Of a stretch of DNA of 64,000 nucleotides, positions 7,903 through 16,320 are shown in pieces. The stretch's first letter is position 1; the number at the start of each line of letters is the position of its first letter. A program made the translations under genes and the position numbers. The notes below the pieces were generated by a model, which saw nothing but the letters and a program-made list of their open reading frames with translations, ran no database searches and was not told the origin of the DNA. The DNA comes from Alkalinema sp. FACHB-956 (GTDB lineage: Bacteria; Cyanobacteriota; Cyanobacteriia; Leptolyngbyales; Leptolyngbyaceae): assembly GCF_014697025.1 (NCBI RefSeq), contig NZ_JACJRC010000016.1, forward strand, positions 1 to 64,000, in the 5' to 3' direction.

Positions 7903-8982
7903 ATGCGATCGCTCAAACTGTTGTTTGTTTCAACCTCGGTGGGGGCCCTGGGCTCCGGATTGGGAGGGGGCGTGGAACTGACGCTACGCAATTTAGCGAT
8001 CGCCCTTCATCAGCGTGGCCATTCCGTCACGGTTGTTGCCCCCGATGGCTCAAAACTAGAAAGTTTTTCGCTGGTTGAAATCGTCGGGAATTTGCAAACG
8101 ACGGCCCAAAGCCAAGGTCGAGAAGCGCCGATTACCATGCCCAGCAATCCCGTCATCGGCAACCTGTGGAGCTATGTGCGGCAAGTTCAGTCCTGCTATG
8201 ACCTGATTCTCAACTTTGCCTACGACTGGCTACCGTTTTACCTGACGCCCTTTTTTACGACCCCGATCGCCCATTTGGTCAGCATGGGATCCCTCTCAGA
8301 TGCCATGGATCAAGCCATTCTGGACGTGGCAGACTCCTTCCCCAACACGATCGCGGTGCACAGCCATGCCCAAGCGCAAACCTTTGAAATGGGGTTTACC
8401 TACTTCAATCTGCAAAATGGGTTAGATCTCTCCCAATACCAGTTTTGTTTAGAGGCTGGCGACTTTCTGGCCTGGGTCGGGCGGATCGCACCGGAGAAAG
8501 GGCTGGAGGATGCCGTACAAGCAGCGGCCCAGACGGGACTTCCCCTGAAAATTTTTGGGGTGATTCAGGATGCCGCCTACTGGCAACAAATCCAAACCGA
8601 CTATCCCCAGGCGGCCATGGAATGGATGGGATTTTTGTCTACCCAGGAATTGCAGAAAGCCCTAGGCCCTGCCCAAGCCCTCCTGATGACGCCCAAATGG
8701 GTGGAAGCCTTTGGCAACGTCGCGATCGAAGCCTTGGCCTGCGGGGTCCCCGTAATTGCCTACCGCCGGGGCGGGCCAGCGGAAATTATCCAATCGGGTT
8801 ACAGCGGATGGTTGGTGGAACCCGACTCCGTGGAGGAACTGGTGCAAGCCATTCACAAAATTCCCCAAATCTCTCGCACCATTTGCCACCGAGAAGCCGA
8901 AATGCATTATTCCCTGGCGGCCTTGGGCGATCGGGCGGAGGCTTGGTTTAAGCTGATTCTGCAAAATGAAGCGATCGACTAG
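7903..8982 (+). CDS. Glycosyltransferase family 4 (GT-B) protein, possibly pterin glucosyltransferase
   Basis: 359-residue GT-B fold glycosyltransferase. The N-terminal Rossmann half starts LLFVSTSVGALGSGLGGGVELTLRNLA and contains HSVTVVAPDG. The C-terminal donor half has AWVGRIAPEKGLEDAV and the family-4 EX7E-type region EAFGNVAIEALACGVPVIAYRRGGPAEI. The glycine-rich opening recalls the UDP-glucose:tetrahydrobiopterin glucosyltransferase of Synechococcus, so an acceptor of pterin type is plausible. This is from memory and unproven. Stand-alone gene, 67 bases before the LD-carboxypeptidase frame and on the same strand. Confidence 0.85.
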   Translation: MRSLKLLFVSTSVGALGSGLGGGVELTLRNLAIALHQRGHSVTVVAPDGSKLESFSLVEIVGNLQTTAQSQGREAPITMPSNPVIGNLWSYVRQVQSCYDLILNFAYDWLPFYLTPFFTTPIAHLVSMGSLSDAMDQAILDVADSFPNTIAVHSHAQAQTFEMGFTYFNLQNGLDLSQYQFCLEAGDFLAWVGRIAPEKGLEDAVQAAAQTGLPLKIFGVIQDAAYWQQIQTDYPQAAMEWMGFLSTQELQKALGPAQALLMTPKWVEAFGNVAIEALACGVPVIAYRRGGPAEIIQSGYSGWLVEPDSVEELVQAIHKIPQISRTICHREAEMHYSLAALGDRAEAWFKLILQNEAID

Positions 8983-9054
8983 TGGGTTCTCTCGCGTCGT
9001 TCTGACAGGAATCAGGGACAATGAATGCCAAGAATTTCGTATGAGAGATTTTGA

Positions 9055-9969
9055 ATGCGTCCGTGCTGTTTCCCGACTCCGCTTAAACCGGGTGATTCAC
9101 TGTGTGCGATCGCGCCTAGTGGTGCCCTTCGAGAACAAACAGCCTTTCACCAAGGGCTAGAAATTTGGCAGGCACGGGGCTACCAGGTGGATGTGCTTCC
9201 CGGCTATGACGATCGCTGGGGCTACCTGGCAGGCACTGACAAAGCCCGCTGTCAGCAGTTAGCGACGGCCTTGGCCAACCCAGACTATCGGGCCGTTCTC
9301 TGTGTGCGGGGGGGCTGGGGCGGGGCACGCCTCTTGGAAACCTGGCAGGCCACCTGGGGAGATTTGATTATGGCTGAGCCGAAGTGGTTAGTGGGCTTTT
9401 CCGATATCACCAGTTTGCTGTGGGCCTTGAGTCTACAGGGCATCAGCGGCGTCCATGGCCCCTTACTAACAACGATCGCCCAAGAGCCGGGGTGGTCATT
9501 GCTACACTTATTCGATCTCGTGGAAGGTCGTGCCCTGGAACCCTTACAGGGCAAAGGCTGGGGTGGAGGCATTGCATCCGGGTTACTGCTTCCGGCCAAT
9601 TTGACCGTGGCAACCCATCTGCTCAATACGGCTTACCAACCGGATTTACAGGGCATTATTCTGGCGCTGGAGGATGTGGGAGAAGCCCCCTATCGCCTCG
9701 ATCGCATGTTGACCCAGTGGCGCATGACGGGAGCCTTGCGGCAAGTGGCGGGGATTGCCCTTGGTCGATTCAGCCTCTGTGATGCCCCCAGTCACATTCC
9801 CAGTTTTACCGTGGAAGAAGTGTTGCGCGATCGCTTAGGGGATCTTGGCATTCCGATCGTGGCGGATTTGCCCTTTGGCCATGAAGGTACGAATATCGCG
9901 TTGCCGGTTGGAGTTCCGGTGACGCTAGATGGCGATCGGGGCGCTCTTTACTTCGCTGAAGCCGAATGA
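9055..9969 (+). CDS. Muramoyltetrapeptide (LD-) carboxypeptidase, S66 family
   Basis: 304-residue serine peptidase that removes the terminal D-Ala from murein tetrapeptides during peptidoglycan recycling. The S66 triad is visible: Ser in LVGFSDITS (about residue 116), Glu in ILALEDVGEAPYR, and His in DLPFGHEGTNIALPVG. VRGGWGGARLL is the conserved glycine-rich turn. Length is standard. No signal peptide, so cytoplasmic like LdcA. Start ATG 9055 leads directly into the KPGDSLCAIAPSG opening of the family. Same direction as the preceding glycosyltransferase, with no obvious terminator between them. Confidence 0.92.
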   Translation: MRPCCFPTPLKPGDSLCAIAPSGALREQTAFHQGLEIWQARGYQVDVLPGYDDRWGYLAGTDKARCQQLATALANPDYRAVLCVRGGWGGARLLETWQATWGDLIMAEPKWLVGFSDITSLLWALSLQGISGVHGPLLTTIAQEPGWSLLHLFDLVEGRALEPLQGKGWGGGIASGLLLPANLTVATHLLNTAYQPDLQGIILALEDVGEAPYRLDRMLTQWRMTGALRQVAGIALGRFSLCDAPSHIPSFTVEEVLRDRLGDLGIPIVADLPFGHEGTNIALPVGVPVTLDGDRGALYFAEAE

Positions 9970-10122
9970 CCGATGCCTGATTGGGCGCTGGATTGACAAG
10001 CGTCACCAGGAATCGTAAAACTTTGCCATGCAGAGCTGGAGAGCTATGTTACATTGACAGCACTATTTCGGACAGCGCCATTTGGAAGTTAGTCCCTGTT
10101 TTAGGTCTGTGGAGTGCGATCG

Positions 10123-10932
10123 ATGGAATCTTGCTTGCAGTTGCTTTGGCGAACGCTCCGGTGGCCTCCTAGGGTTGCAGGAAAGCTGGGGGTCTACCGT
10201 ATTTTGATTGTGACGTTGATTCTGGGAACAGCTTTGCCCACCCAGGCTCAATCGATTCTGAATATGGTGATGGGAGAAACGCAGGATGCGCTCCCACCCC
10301 CCCCAGGGTTTACGGGTTCTGCTCCAGGCAGTTCCACGCCTGCTAGTGCCCCTACTCCTAGTGCCCCTGCTCCTAGTGCCCCTAGTAATTTTGTCGTCGT
10401 TCCCCCGACGGGCATTCCCCCCATGGGCACTGTTGCACAGGCCAATCCGGCAGCCCGTGCCCTCACACCGGCTTATCGAATTTTGGTGGACGATCGTGCC
10501 ATCAGCCTAGCGCAAGCGAAACAGATTGAACCCCAAGCCTTCATCACCACGATCGGGGGGCAGCAATGGATTCAAGTGGGAGCCTTTAGTACCCAAAATG
10601 CGGCGTTCCAGCAAGTGCAGCGTTTTGCGAAGCAGGGGATTTCCACGCGCGTAATCGGGGCAAATGATTCACCACAGCGTCCGCCAAACTCGCAAACGAC
10701 AATGCCCACGGGCTACTATGTGGTGGTTCCAGTCGCCATTGATCAAGTTAATCCAGTGGCGCGGCGGTTGGTTAATCTGGGCGTTTCAGCGCAGTATACC
10801 CAGTTGCGGGATAAACCCTTGGGTTTGCATTTTTCGATCGGAACCTATGCCGATCGAAAAACCGCTGAACAACTCAGTGATTATCTCCGGAGTGATGGAG
10901 AGTTGGATGCCCGGGTGTTCTATCAACCTTAG
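10123..10932 (+). CDS. Secreted SPOR-like repeat protein
   Basis: 269 residues. An N-terminal signal/anchor (VYRILIVTLILGTALPTQAQS) suggests export with cleavage after AQA. A Pro/Ala/Ser linker with reiterated SAPTPSAPAPSAPS follows. Then come two related ~75-residue units: GGQQWIQVGAFSTQNAAFQQVQRFAKQGISTRVI and GLHFSIGTYADRKTAEQLSDYLRSDGELDARVF. These have the beta-alpha-beta pattern and the W/H-x-Q/S-x-G-x-F/Y signature of SPOR domains, which bind denuded septal peptidoglycan. ATG 10123 is favoured by a GGAG at 10111-10114 over the in-frame GTG at 10114. Likely cell-wall associated; the exact role is unknown. Confidence 0.75.
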   Translation: MESCLQLLWRTLRWPPRVAGKLGVYRILIVTLILGTALPTQAQSILNMVMGETQDALPPPPGFTGSAPGSSTPASAPTPSAPAPSAPSNFVVVPPTGIPPMGTVAQANPAARALTPAYRILVDDRAISLAQAKQIEPQAFITTIGGQQWIQVGAFSTQNAAFQQVQRFAKQGISTRVIGANDSPQRPPNSQTTMPTGYYVVVPVAIDQVNPVARRLVNLGVSAQYTQLRDKPLGLHFSIGTYADRKTAEQLSDYLRSDGELDARVFYQP

Positions 10933-10968
10933 GGCCAGTAATGTTGAATTTTGGTACCCAGATATACC

Positions 10969-11394
10969 CTAGATCACTTGTCCCAGCATCCAGCCGGAGG
11001 CCAGCCCAATCCAAGCAGTTACGGTCATGATGACGGTTGATAGTTTTTCTCCGTAGCGCGCGGATTGCAGATCAATGCGGGCCAAGGCTTCACAGGCCAA
11101 CAGCATAAACACGGGCAAAAAGAGTTTGAACCAGTTCAGCAAAATGGATGCCATGGCTGCCAGTCCCACCAAAGTGGTAAATGCAACGGCATCGGATTCA
11201 AAGCGTCCATTCAGGAACCGTCCAATATTGGTGAGCGGATGGACGAAGAAAACGGCGAGAACCAGCGCCCAAACAGCCGCAATCCAAAAACTGGTCGGGG
11301 GATCGGCGGTTTCGGTTAAAAATTTACCAAAGGCCGTGTAGGCACCGAGGAGCAGAAAAACAGCCCCCCATGGAGATTGTTTGAATTGTGCCAT
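10969..11394 (-). CDS. Conserved hypothetical membrane protein (four TM segments)
   Basis: About 141 residues with four hydrophobic helices (AVFLLLGAYTAFG, WIAAVWALVLAVFFV, FTTLVGLAAMASILLNWF..PVFMLLA, TVIMTVTAWIGLASGWMLG). Short loops and a conserved-looking HPLTNIGRFLNGRF between helices 2 and 3. I do not recognise the family. ATG 11394 (MAQFKQSPW) seems the natural start; the frame continues 13 codons upstream to 11433 but there is no clear ribosome binding site for either. Convergent with the SPOR protein, with stops only ~37 bases apart. Confidence 0.6.
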   Translation of the reverse strand: MAQFKQSPWGAVFLLLGAYTAFGKFLTETADPPTSFWIAAVWALVLAVFFVHPLTNIGRFLNGRFESDAVAFTTLVGLAAMASILLNWFKLFLPVFMLLACEALARIDLQSARYGEKLSTVIMTVTAWIGLASGWMLGQVI

Positions 11395-11559
11395 TGAAGA
11401 AATCCCCGTTGTTTGAATGGACAGTTCCGACAAAAACGCTCGATCGCCGGTAATGATTATGGCATCACCAGCGATCGAGCGTTGTCCATGGGAGAGGAAA
11501 TTAAAATTCGAGGCAATTAAACGGGTTGCGATTGGAGTCTGAATAACCGTTAAGCGCTG

Positions 11560-12765
11560 CTAGAACTTCTCGCCCACTGAAATCATGCGGACTTCTCCGT
11601 TGCGGCGAATGGTGGCCACTGCGCCATTGGTATCGACCAATGTCCAACCGCTAGAACCAATGTTTTCTCCAATCCCTACGGTTTGCGTCACGCCATTCGA
11701 TCGGAAGATTCCGCCGGTACCTCCGGCAGCTCCAATAAATTCCCGTTGCGGCGCAGGGGCCGCCGCGGGGCGGTTCGCAGGGGCGGCCCCGGCACGGTTG
11801 GCCGATGCTCCTACGGCTCCCACGGACGCCACAGAGGATCCAACTGGAGCCCCATTGGGCGCAAAGCGATTGACCAGGGCCGTTAAGCGATCGAGCACTT
11901 GGTTTAACTCATTGCGAGTGGCATCGGGAGCAGCATTGGGAGCCGTGGGTAAGCCTGCATTGCCTGGAGCCTTGCCATTCATCGCGGCAGGTTTTGGCAA
12001 AAGCACACCAGAAGTGGAACCCAGCCCACTCGGGTTACCCGACACAGGGGTTCCCGGCACCACGACCTTAGGCACTCCCGCAACGACTCCATTGGCGGCT
12101 CCGTTGGGCGCAGGGCCGAGGGCAACAGAGGATGCGGAGCCAGAAGACTGGGCCACTTTTTGTTCAATGGATTCCAGCGATCGGCCTAGGTAATCTGCAA
12201 ATTTTTGATCAGCGGGACTGACGGTGGGCACAGTGGCCACAGGTTGGGTCGGTGCAGGCGGTTGACTCAGCGCTTGGATGACGCGGCTCAACACCCCTTG
12301 GCTCGCCAACCAAATCATGACAGCGGCAAGGGCGGAGGAAGCCCCCACAAACATCAATAGCTTTTCTGCTAAGCCATAGGATGCCTTGCGTTGTTCCTGG
12401 CGAGCCAACTCTGTCGGGGCGGCGGGCAATTCCAAAGATTCATTAAAATTGGCAACGGCGGGGACGATGGGTTCCTCTGGGCGAGCCATCACCAAGCCGG
12501 GACGGGAGGCCACAAAGGCTGCTAAATCCAAATTCAGAGCCGATTTAGCCGGTTCCGCCACTTTGACAGAATCGGTCGGGGGCAATAAACTGCCGTCTAA
12601 AATTTGATCGACATCTCCAAACAACTCGTCCATCAAGTTGTTGGCATAGATAGAGGACGGTGGAGACGACCGATCGGCAACCTGTTGTGTTTCAACGGGA
12701 GCCTCTAAATCTGCGTTCCATGACTGTTCCAGGAGGATGTGATCATTCTTAAGATCGTGTGACAT
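11560..12765 (-). CDS. Single-TM protein with disordered linkers and PilP/GspC-like C-terminal domain
   Basis: 401 residues. Residues 1-130 are acidic and cytosolic. A transmembrane helix near 137-155 (LLMFVGASSALAAVMIWLASQG) is followed by a long Ala/Pro/Gly/Asn-rich linker with a short helical part (QKFADYLGRSLESIEQKVAQ). The C-terminal ~55 residues (IFRSNGVTQTVGIGENIGSSGWTLVDTNGAVATIRRNGEVRMISVGEKF in part) have the beta-rich pattern of periplasmic PilP/GspC-type domains, where a G-V-x-x-G-D/E-x-I-x-x-G-W motif recurs. Possibly part of a secretion or pilus assembly complex, but no pil genes are near. The family is inferred, not certain. Confidence 0.6.
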   Translation of the reverse strand: MSHDLKNDHILLEQSWNADLEAPVETQQVADRSSPPSSIYANNLMDELFGDVDQILDGSLLPPTDSVKVAEPAKSALNLDLAAFVASRPGLVMARPEEPIVPAVANFNESLELPAAPTELARQEQRKASYGLAEKLLMFVGASSALAAVMIWLASQGVLSRVIQALSQPPAPTQPVATVPTVSPADQKFADYLGRSLESIEQKVAQSSGSASSVALGPAPNGAANGVVAGVPKVVVPGTPVSGNPSGLGSTSGVLLPKPAAMNGKAPGNAGLPTAPNAAPDATRNELNQVLDRLTALVNRFAPNGAPVGSSVASVGAVGASANRAGAAPANRPAAAPAPQREFIGAAGGTGGIFRSNGVTQTVGIGENIGSSGWTLVDTNGAVATIRRNGEVRMISVGEKF

Positions 12766-13082
12766 AGCGGTTCCACCAACCCATTCCGTCGGATTGACTC
12801 CAATAGATGCTTAGCAGTCTACTCGAAAAATCAAAAAACGCTACATATAATGTGGGACTTTTCTCAAAATCTGCCTTCAGGGCGATCGAACCGTCAGATA
12901 TAGCGGTTTTCCTCCGTGGAGGGGCTTGAGGGAAATGTGCCAATTTCCCAAGTGGCTGTTGAGCCAAAATGTTGCCTGATCCGCTAGCTTGGGAAAGGTT
13001 GGCATCGGCTAGGCGCTTGAATTTGGGAAACGGTAGATTGGGAGAACAATAGGTTCAGCTTTGGAAACCGGGGAGGTGGCGG
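12766..13082. other. Divergent promoter region, no gene seen
   Basis: 317-base gap between two divergent genes. It contains an AT-rich stretch (about 12815-12860) suitable for promoters. I see no RNA signature or convincing small ORF. Confidence 0.45.
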
Positions 13083-13604
13083 ATGAGTTACATCATGGTG
13101 GACGTGGAAGCGGATGGCCCTATTCCAGGGGATTATTCGATGGTTGCTTTAGGCGCGATCGTGGTGGAGCCGTCCCTCAGCCAGACCTTTTATGCAGAAC
13201 TCAAACCGATTTCCGATCGGTGGATTCCGGAGGCGCTCCAAGTGAGTCAGTTTACCCGTGAAGCAACCCTTCTGTTTGAGGAACCGCAGAGTGTGATGGA
13301 ACGCTTTGCCCAGTGGGTGGATTCTGTAAGTATTGGCCGTGCTTTTTTTATTTCCGACAATAACGGGTTTGATTGGCAGTTTGTGAATTGGTATTTCCAT
13401 CACTTTTGCGGGAGGAATCCCTTTGGCCATAGTTCAACGAACCTGGGTTCACTCTACAAGGGGTTAATGAAAGATGCATTTGTGAATTTTAAACATCTTC
13501 GCAAAACGAGTCATACGCACAATGCATTGGATGATGCGAGGGGAAACGCTGAAGCCCTCTTACAGATGAAGACGGAGTTAGGTTTGAAGATTAGCCTGAA
13601 GTGA
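13083..13604 (+). CDS. DEDDh-type 3'-5' exonuclease (DnaQ-like)
   Basis: 173-residue DnaQ-superfamily exonuclease; it hydrolyses RNA or DNA from the 3' end with two metal ions. Exo I is YIMVDVEADGP (Asp7 and Glu9), Exo II is ISDNNGFDWQFVNWYF, and Exo III is HTHNALDDARGNAEAL with the His and Asp of the DEDDh signature. The compact single-domain form resembles small stand-alone exoribonucleases annotated in cyanobacteria, so an RNA substrate is likely but not proven. ATG 13083 is preceded by GGAGGTGGCGG, a good ribosome binding site. Followed by a 17-bp tandem repeat. Confidence 0.87.
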   Translation: MSYIMVDVEADGPIPGDYSMVALGAIVVEPSLSQTFYAELKPISDRWIPEALQVSQFTREATLLFEEPQSVMERFAQWVDSVSIGRAFFISDNNGFDWQFVNWYFHHFCGRNPFGHSSTNLGSLYKGLMKDAFVNFKHLRKTSHTHNALDDARGNAEALLQMKTELGLKISLK

Positions 13605-13969
13605 TAGTAGACAAAGGTGTAAACGGTCTTTTGGTGTAAACGGTCTTTTGATGTAAACGGTCTTTTGGTGTAAACGGTCTCTTTAGGGTGCGATCGCGTA
13701 GATTTCGTCTCTGCTTGCCCGCTAACTTGCCGTCTGACTTGTCCACACCATAACGCCTACCCCATAACGCTCACAGCATCAAGGCAATCCATCGCAATCA
13801 AGGCGACCCATCGCACCAAAACGCAGGGGCATGAAATATCTGAATTGGGCACCACACAGTTCGGATCTTTAGGCGATCGAGGTGGGTGATCTCGCCTTGG
13901 GCAAGTCTATCCTCAGGGTTCCCTAGCCTGATAAACTTTTGTTAATCACCTCTCATGTAATCACCCACC
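13605..13969. other. Intergenic region with tandem repeat, otherwise empty
   Basis: 365 bases between the exonuclease and the HHL1-like gene. Besides the 17-bp array at its left end it contains reiterated AAGGC(A/G)A(T/C)CCATCGCA words around 13780-13815. No ORF with a binding site was seen. Confidence 0.45.
13616..13683. repeat. 17-bp tandem repeat, four copies
   Basis: Unit GGTGTAAACGGTCTTTT at 13616, 13633, 13650 (one mismatch, GATG) and 13667 (last bases differ). There are no spacers, so it is not CRISPR. Begins 12 bases after the exonuclease stop. Confidence 0.92.
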
Positions 13970-14401
13970 ATGACTAAAGGATTTGGGCAACCCAAGGTAG
14001 CTAAAAAGCCGCCCTCCGAAGCTGCTAAAAAGCGGGCTGAAGCGGCGAAGCAGATGGACGATATGAAAGCAAAGGGGATGCCCGAGTTTGAAATTTACCT
14101 TCGGATTCGGGATAAAAAGCCGTGGTATCCGGTGGGTGCCATTTCTGTCCAGCGTTCTAATCAGATTAACCAAGCGATTTACGCCAACGAAGAGGGCTTG
14201 CTACAAGGCGCATTTCGCCTTTTTCCTATTCTGAAAAAGAATGCGCAAAATTTGGAGTATGGCTATCGGTTGAAGGACTATCGGGATGAGGAAATTCAAC
14301 TCGCAGTGAAGCCCACTTCGATCGTGCCCAATGCGTTGCAAAATGCCGTTGCGAATGTTGGTGCAACGATCGGGGGACTGTTTAAGAAAAAATCTGTGTA
14401 G
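13970..14401 (+). CDS. HHL1-like photosystem-associated protein
   Basis: 143-residue basic protein conserved in cyanobacteria and chloroplasts. The Lys/Ala-rich N-terminus (GQPKVAKKPPSEAAKKRAEAAKQMDDMKAKG) is followed by the core MPEFEIYLRIRDKKPWYPVGAISVQRSNQINQAIYANEEGL and FRLFPILKKNAQNLEYGYRLKDYRDEEIQLA. The core matches my memory of HYPERSENSITIVE TO HIGH LIGHT 1, a plant thylakoid protein that aids photosystem II repair. A role at photosystem II in this organism is an inference from that homology. No signal peptide or membrane helix is seen, and the extreme C-terminus is basic (KKKSV). ATG 13970 is the only sensible start. Confidence 0.7.
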   Translation: MTKGFGQPKVAKKPPSEAAKKRAEAAKQMDDMKAKGMPEFEIYLRIRDKKPWYPVGAISVQRSNQINQAIYANEEGLLQGAFRLFPILKKNAQNLEYGYRLKDYRDEEIQLAVKPTSIVPNALQNAVANVGATIGGLFKKKSV

Positions 14402-14458
14402 TGTCCGTCTTTTTGACTCCCCGAAAGCTATACTGAATGCACTGTTGGTCGAAGGTTG

Positions 14459-14540
14459 CGGCCTACTAAACTTAAGTAGCTACTAAACTAAGTAGCCTAC
14501 TAAACTAAGCGGCCTACTAACAGGTTGTGGCCTGCTAACT
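14459..14540. repeat. Degenerate ~17-bp tandem repeat (GCCTACTAAACTAAGTA)
   Basis: Five imperfect copies of GCCTACTAAACTAAGT(A/G), with a decaying last copy (GCCTGCTAAC). They fill the gap before the ABC ATPase gene and run into an in-frame TTG at 14525. Confidence 0.85.
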
Positions 14541-14566
14541 TCGGGGAACGCGTTGCATTTCAGCCC

Positions 14567-15310
14567 ATGACTCCTGATACCGAGCATTCATCGTCATCCT
14601 GGGAGTCCCAGCCTGATCCCAGTGTACTCCCAGGGGAGTCAGCAGTCGTTGTTCAAGATATTGTTCTATCGTTGGATTCGGGAGCGGGTGTAATCCCAAT
14701 TCTTCAGGGGATTAGCTTTACCGTTCCTCGGCAGCAATTACAATTTTTGATGGGGCCATCGGGATCCGGAAAAACAACGCTTTTGCAAATTCTGGCTGGT
14801 TTTCTACGTCCGACGAGTGGGGATGTCCAGTTGTTAGGGCAGTCACTCAATTGTTTGACCAATGCACAATTGACACAATTTCGTTTGCGTCATCTCGGCT
14901 TCATTTTTCAGCATTTTAATTTGTTTCCAGCCTTGAATGCGGAAGAGAATGTTGCGCTGGCCTTACAGATTAAAGGCGTTCGCAAGCGGGAGTTGAAGGA
15001 ACGGGCGATCGCGTTGCTGAATCAAGTGGGGATGGCCCATAAAGCCGATCGACTGCCGCGAGATTTGTCCGGCGGGGAACAGCAACGGGTGGCGATCGCG
15101 CGGGCGCTGGCAGGTGACCCGGAAATTATTATGGCCGATGAACCGACGGCGGCTTTAGATTCGGCTAATGGAAGAGTTGTGATTGATTTATTGCGCGATC
15201 GGGTGGTGCAGTCTGGTGCAACGGTGCTGATTGTGACCCACGATTTTCGGTTGTTGGACAAACACGATCGGGTGTTGTTTTTGGAAGACGGTAAGTTACT
15301 GAATGTATAA
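14567..15310 (+). CDS. ABC transporter ATP-binding protein, LolD/DevA type
   Basis: 247-residue ABC ATPase of the LolD/MacB/DevA group, which powers lipoprotein, macrolide or glycolipid export together with FtsX-like permeases. Walker A is GPSGSGKTT (about residues 63-71), Q-loop FIFQHFNLFP, signature LSGGEQQRVAIARAL, Walker B EIIMADEPTAALD and the switch His in VLIVTHD. The in-frame TTG at 14525 lies in repeat DNA, so ATG 14567 (MTPDTEH) is preferred. No permease or membrane-fusion gene is adjacent, so it is an orphan here. Confidence 0.92.
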   Translation: MTPDTEHSSSSWESQPDPSVLPGESAVVVQDIVLSLDSGAGVIPILQGISFTVPRQQLQFLMGPSGSGKTTLLQILAGFLRPTSGDVQLLGQSLNCLTNAQLTQFRLRHLGFIFQHFNLFPALNAEENVALALQIKGVRKRELKERAIALLNQVGMAHKADRLPRDLSGGEQQRVAIARALAGDPEIIMADEPTAALDSANGRVVIDLLRDRVVQSGATVLIVTHDFRLLDKHDRVLFLEDGKLLNV

Positions 15311-15329
15311 GACTGGGGCGCGCGATCGC

Positions 15330-15746
15330 CTACTCACCCTGACTGTTTAACCAATTGGTGAGATCCTCAATCGATTCAAAATCCAGTAAGGCTTCACCAA
15401 GGGATTCAAGGTGTTCGATCGAGAGCGCATTGATGCAATCGAGGGTGTGATCGGGGAGGGCTCCCACCTTGCGAGTCAGTTGTCGTAAAATCAGCGATCG
15501 TTCACGTTCCAGCGATCGTTGGGCTTCTTCCAGCCGACCTTCCTGTCGGCCTTCAACCTTACCCCGATCGTAGCCAATTCGTTCCACGCTGGTAATGTAA
15601 GGCACTTTGCGCTCCTCCTCGTAGGCTTGCAACTCTTGCCAAAACTTACGCTCTAACGCTTTGGGTAACCCCAAAATCCAATCGATGAAGTTGAACAGAT
15701 TCAGCACATCTGTTTTATTATAGCCAGACTCATGCAGAGAGCTGAG
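15330..15746 (-). pseudogene. Remnant of Rpn-like PD-(D/E)XK nuclease/transposase-related protein (C-terminal part)
   Basis: The frame from 15746 to the stop at 15330 encodes SLHESGYNKTDVLNLFNFIDWILGLP and then a coiled-coil tail (RQEGRLEEAQRSLERERSLI). It ends in a helical DUF4351-like domain (LTRKVGALPDHTLDCINALSIEHLESL). In cyanobacteria this is the C-terminal half of ~270-300 residue Rpn-family (PD-(D/E)XK) proteins. The catalytic N-terminal half is missing, and an in-frame TAA sits at 15747-15749. The internal GTG (15707) allows a 125-residue product, so expression of the tail is not excluded. Confidence 0.7.
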
Positions 15747-15878
15747 TTACCCTGTAGCACGACGGTCGCCAATGTGGTTTCCCATCGCACAAAATTGCAA
15801 TACTCGTAGCATGGTGATCGAAATAATCGAAAATCCGAAATGAAATTCAAGATGGGCAATAGCGATACATGGCAGAAT

Positions 15879-15926
15879 GCGCCAGGATTTTCGATGATGC
15901 AAGTATCATTTGAAAAATCCTGGCGC
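15879..15926. repeat. 48-bp near-perfect palindrome
   Basis: Arms GCGCCAGGATTTTCGATGAT and ATCATTTGAAAAATCCTGGCGC around a six-base loop, with one bulged position. It could be a terminator, since no gene runs into it from the left, or a small mobile palindrome. It lies between two gene remnants. Confidence 0.75.
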
Positions 15927-15979
15927 AATTGATTTAGGAGATAGTCCTATCAGTGTCGCCTAAACAATCAAGGGAATGA

Positions 15980-16147
15980 TTAAGGAATTAATTCTCCGGT
16001 TTCTTGTAAGGCGTTTAATCTAGCGTAGATACCACCGTGATCGATGAGATCTTCGTGGCTACCGACTTCAACGATTTCTCCTTGGTTTAACACCACGATT
16101 TTGTCGGCTTCGCGCACGGTGCTGAGACGGTGGGCGATAATGATGAG
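15980..16147 (-). pseudogene. C-terminal fragment of an ABC exporter (HlyB/MsbA type)
   Basis: On the minus strand 16147 to 15980 reads [20 protein letters not shown], then a stretch including [35 protein letters not shown] and a stop. This is the switch-loop His (AHRLST) and C-terminal end of a fused membrane/ATPase exporter. An in-frame TAG lies immediately upstream at 16148-16150 and no Walker A, Q-loop or signature is present. About 56 of ~600 residues remain, so it is a deletion remnant. Confidence 0.85.
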
Positions 16148-16320
16148 CTACAGGTACCAAACAGCGATCGCCGAAACCGTCGAAAACGCCCAAGCCACAG
16201 CAGTCATGGTTTCTATCATAGTTAGGGGATGGAAAGATGACAGATCGCTACTATTCTAGTCACCCCACTCAAGGGTGCCAAGGATTTTGAAAAAATAGTA
16301 GAAATTGACCGTTAATGCCA

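Noticed and set aside
13616-13683. Four direct repeats that could suggest a CRISPR array
   Set aside because: The 17-bp units are contiguous with no spacers, and no cas gene is present; it is a simple tandem repeat.
15701-15928. 75-codon minus-strand ORF upstream of the Rpn-like fragment
   Set aside because: It reads through the 48-bp palindrome in another frame; no nuclease motif is present.
16148-16219. 23-residue hydrophobic minus-strand ORF ending at the ABC remnant
   Set aside because: Looks membrane-like, but it has no Shine-Dalgarno and does not match any small photosystem or cytochrome subunit I know.
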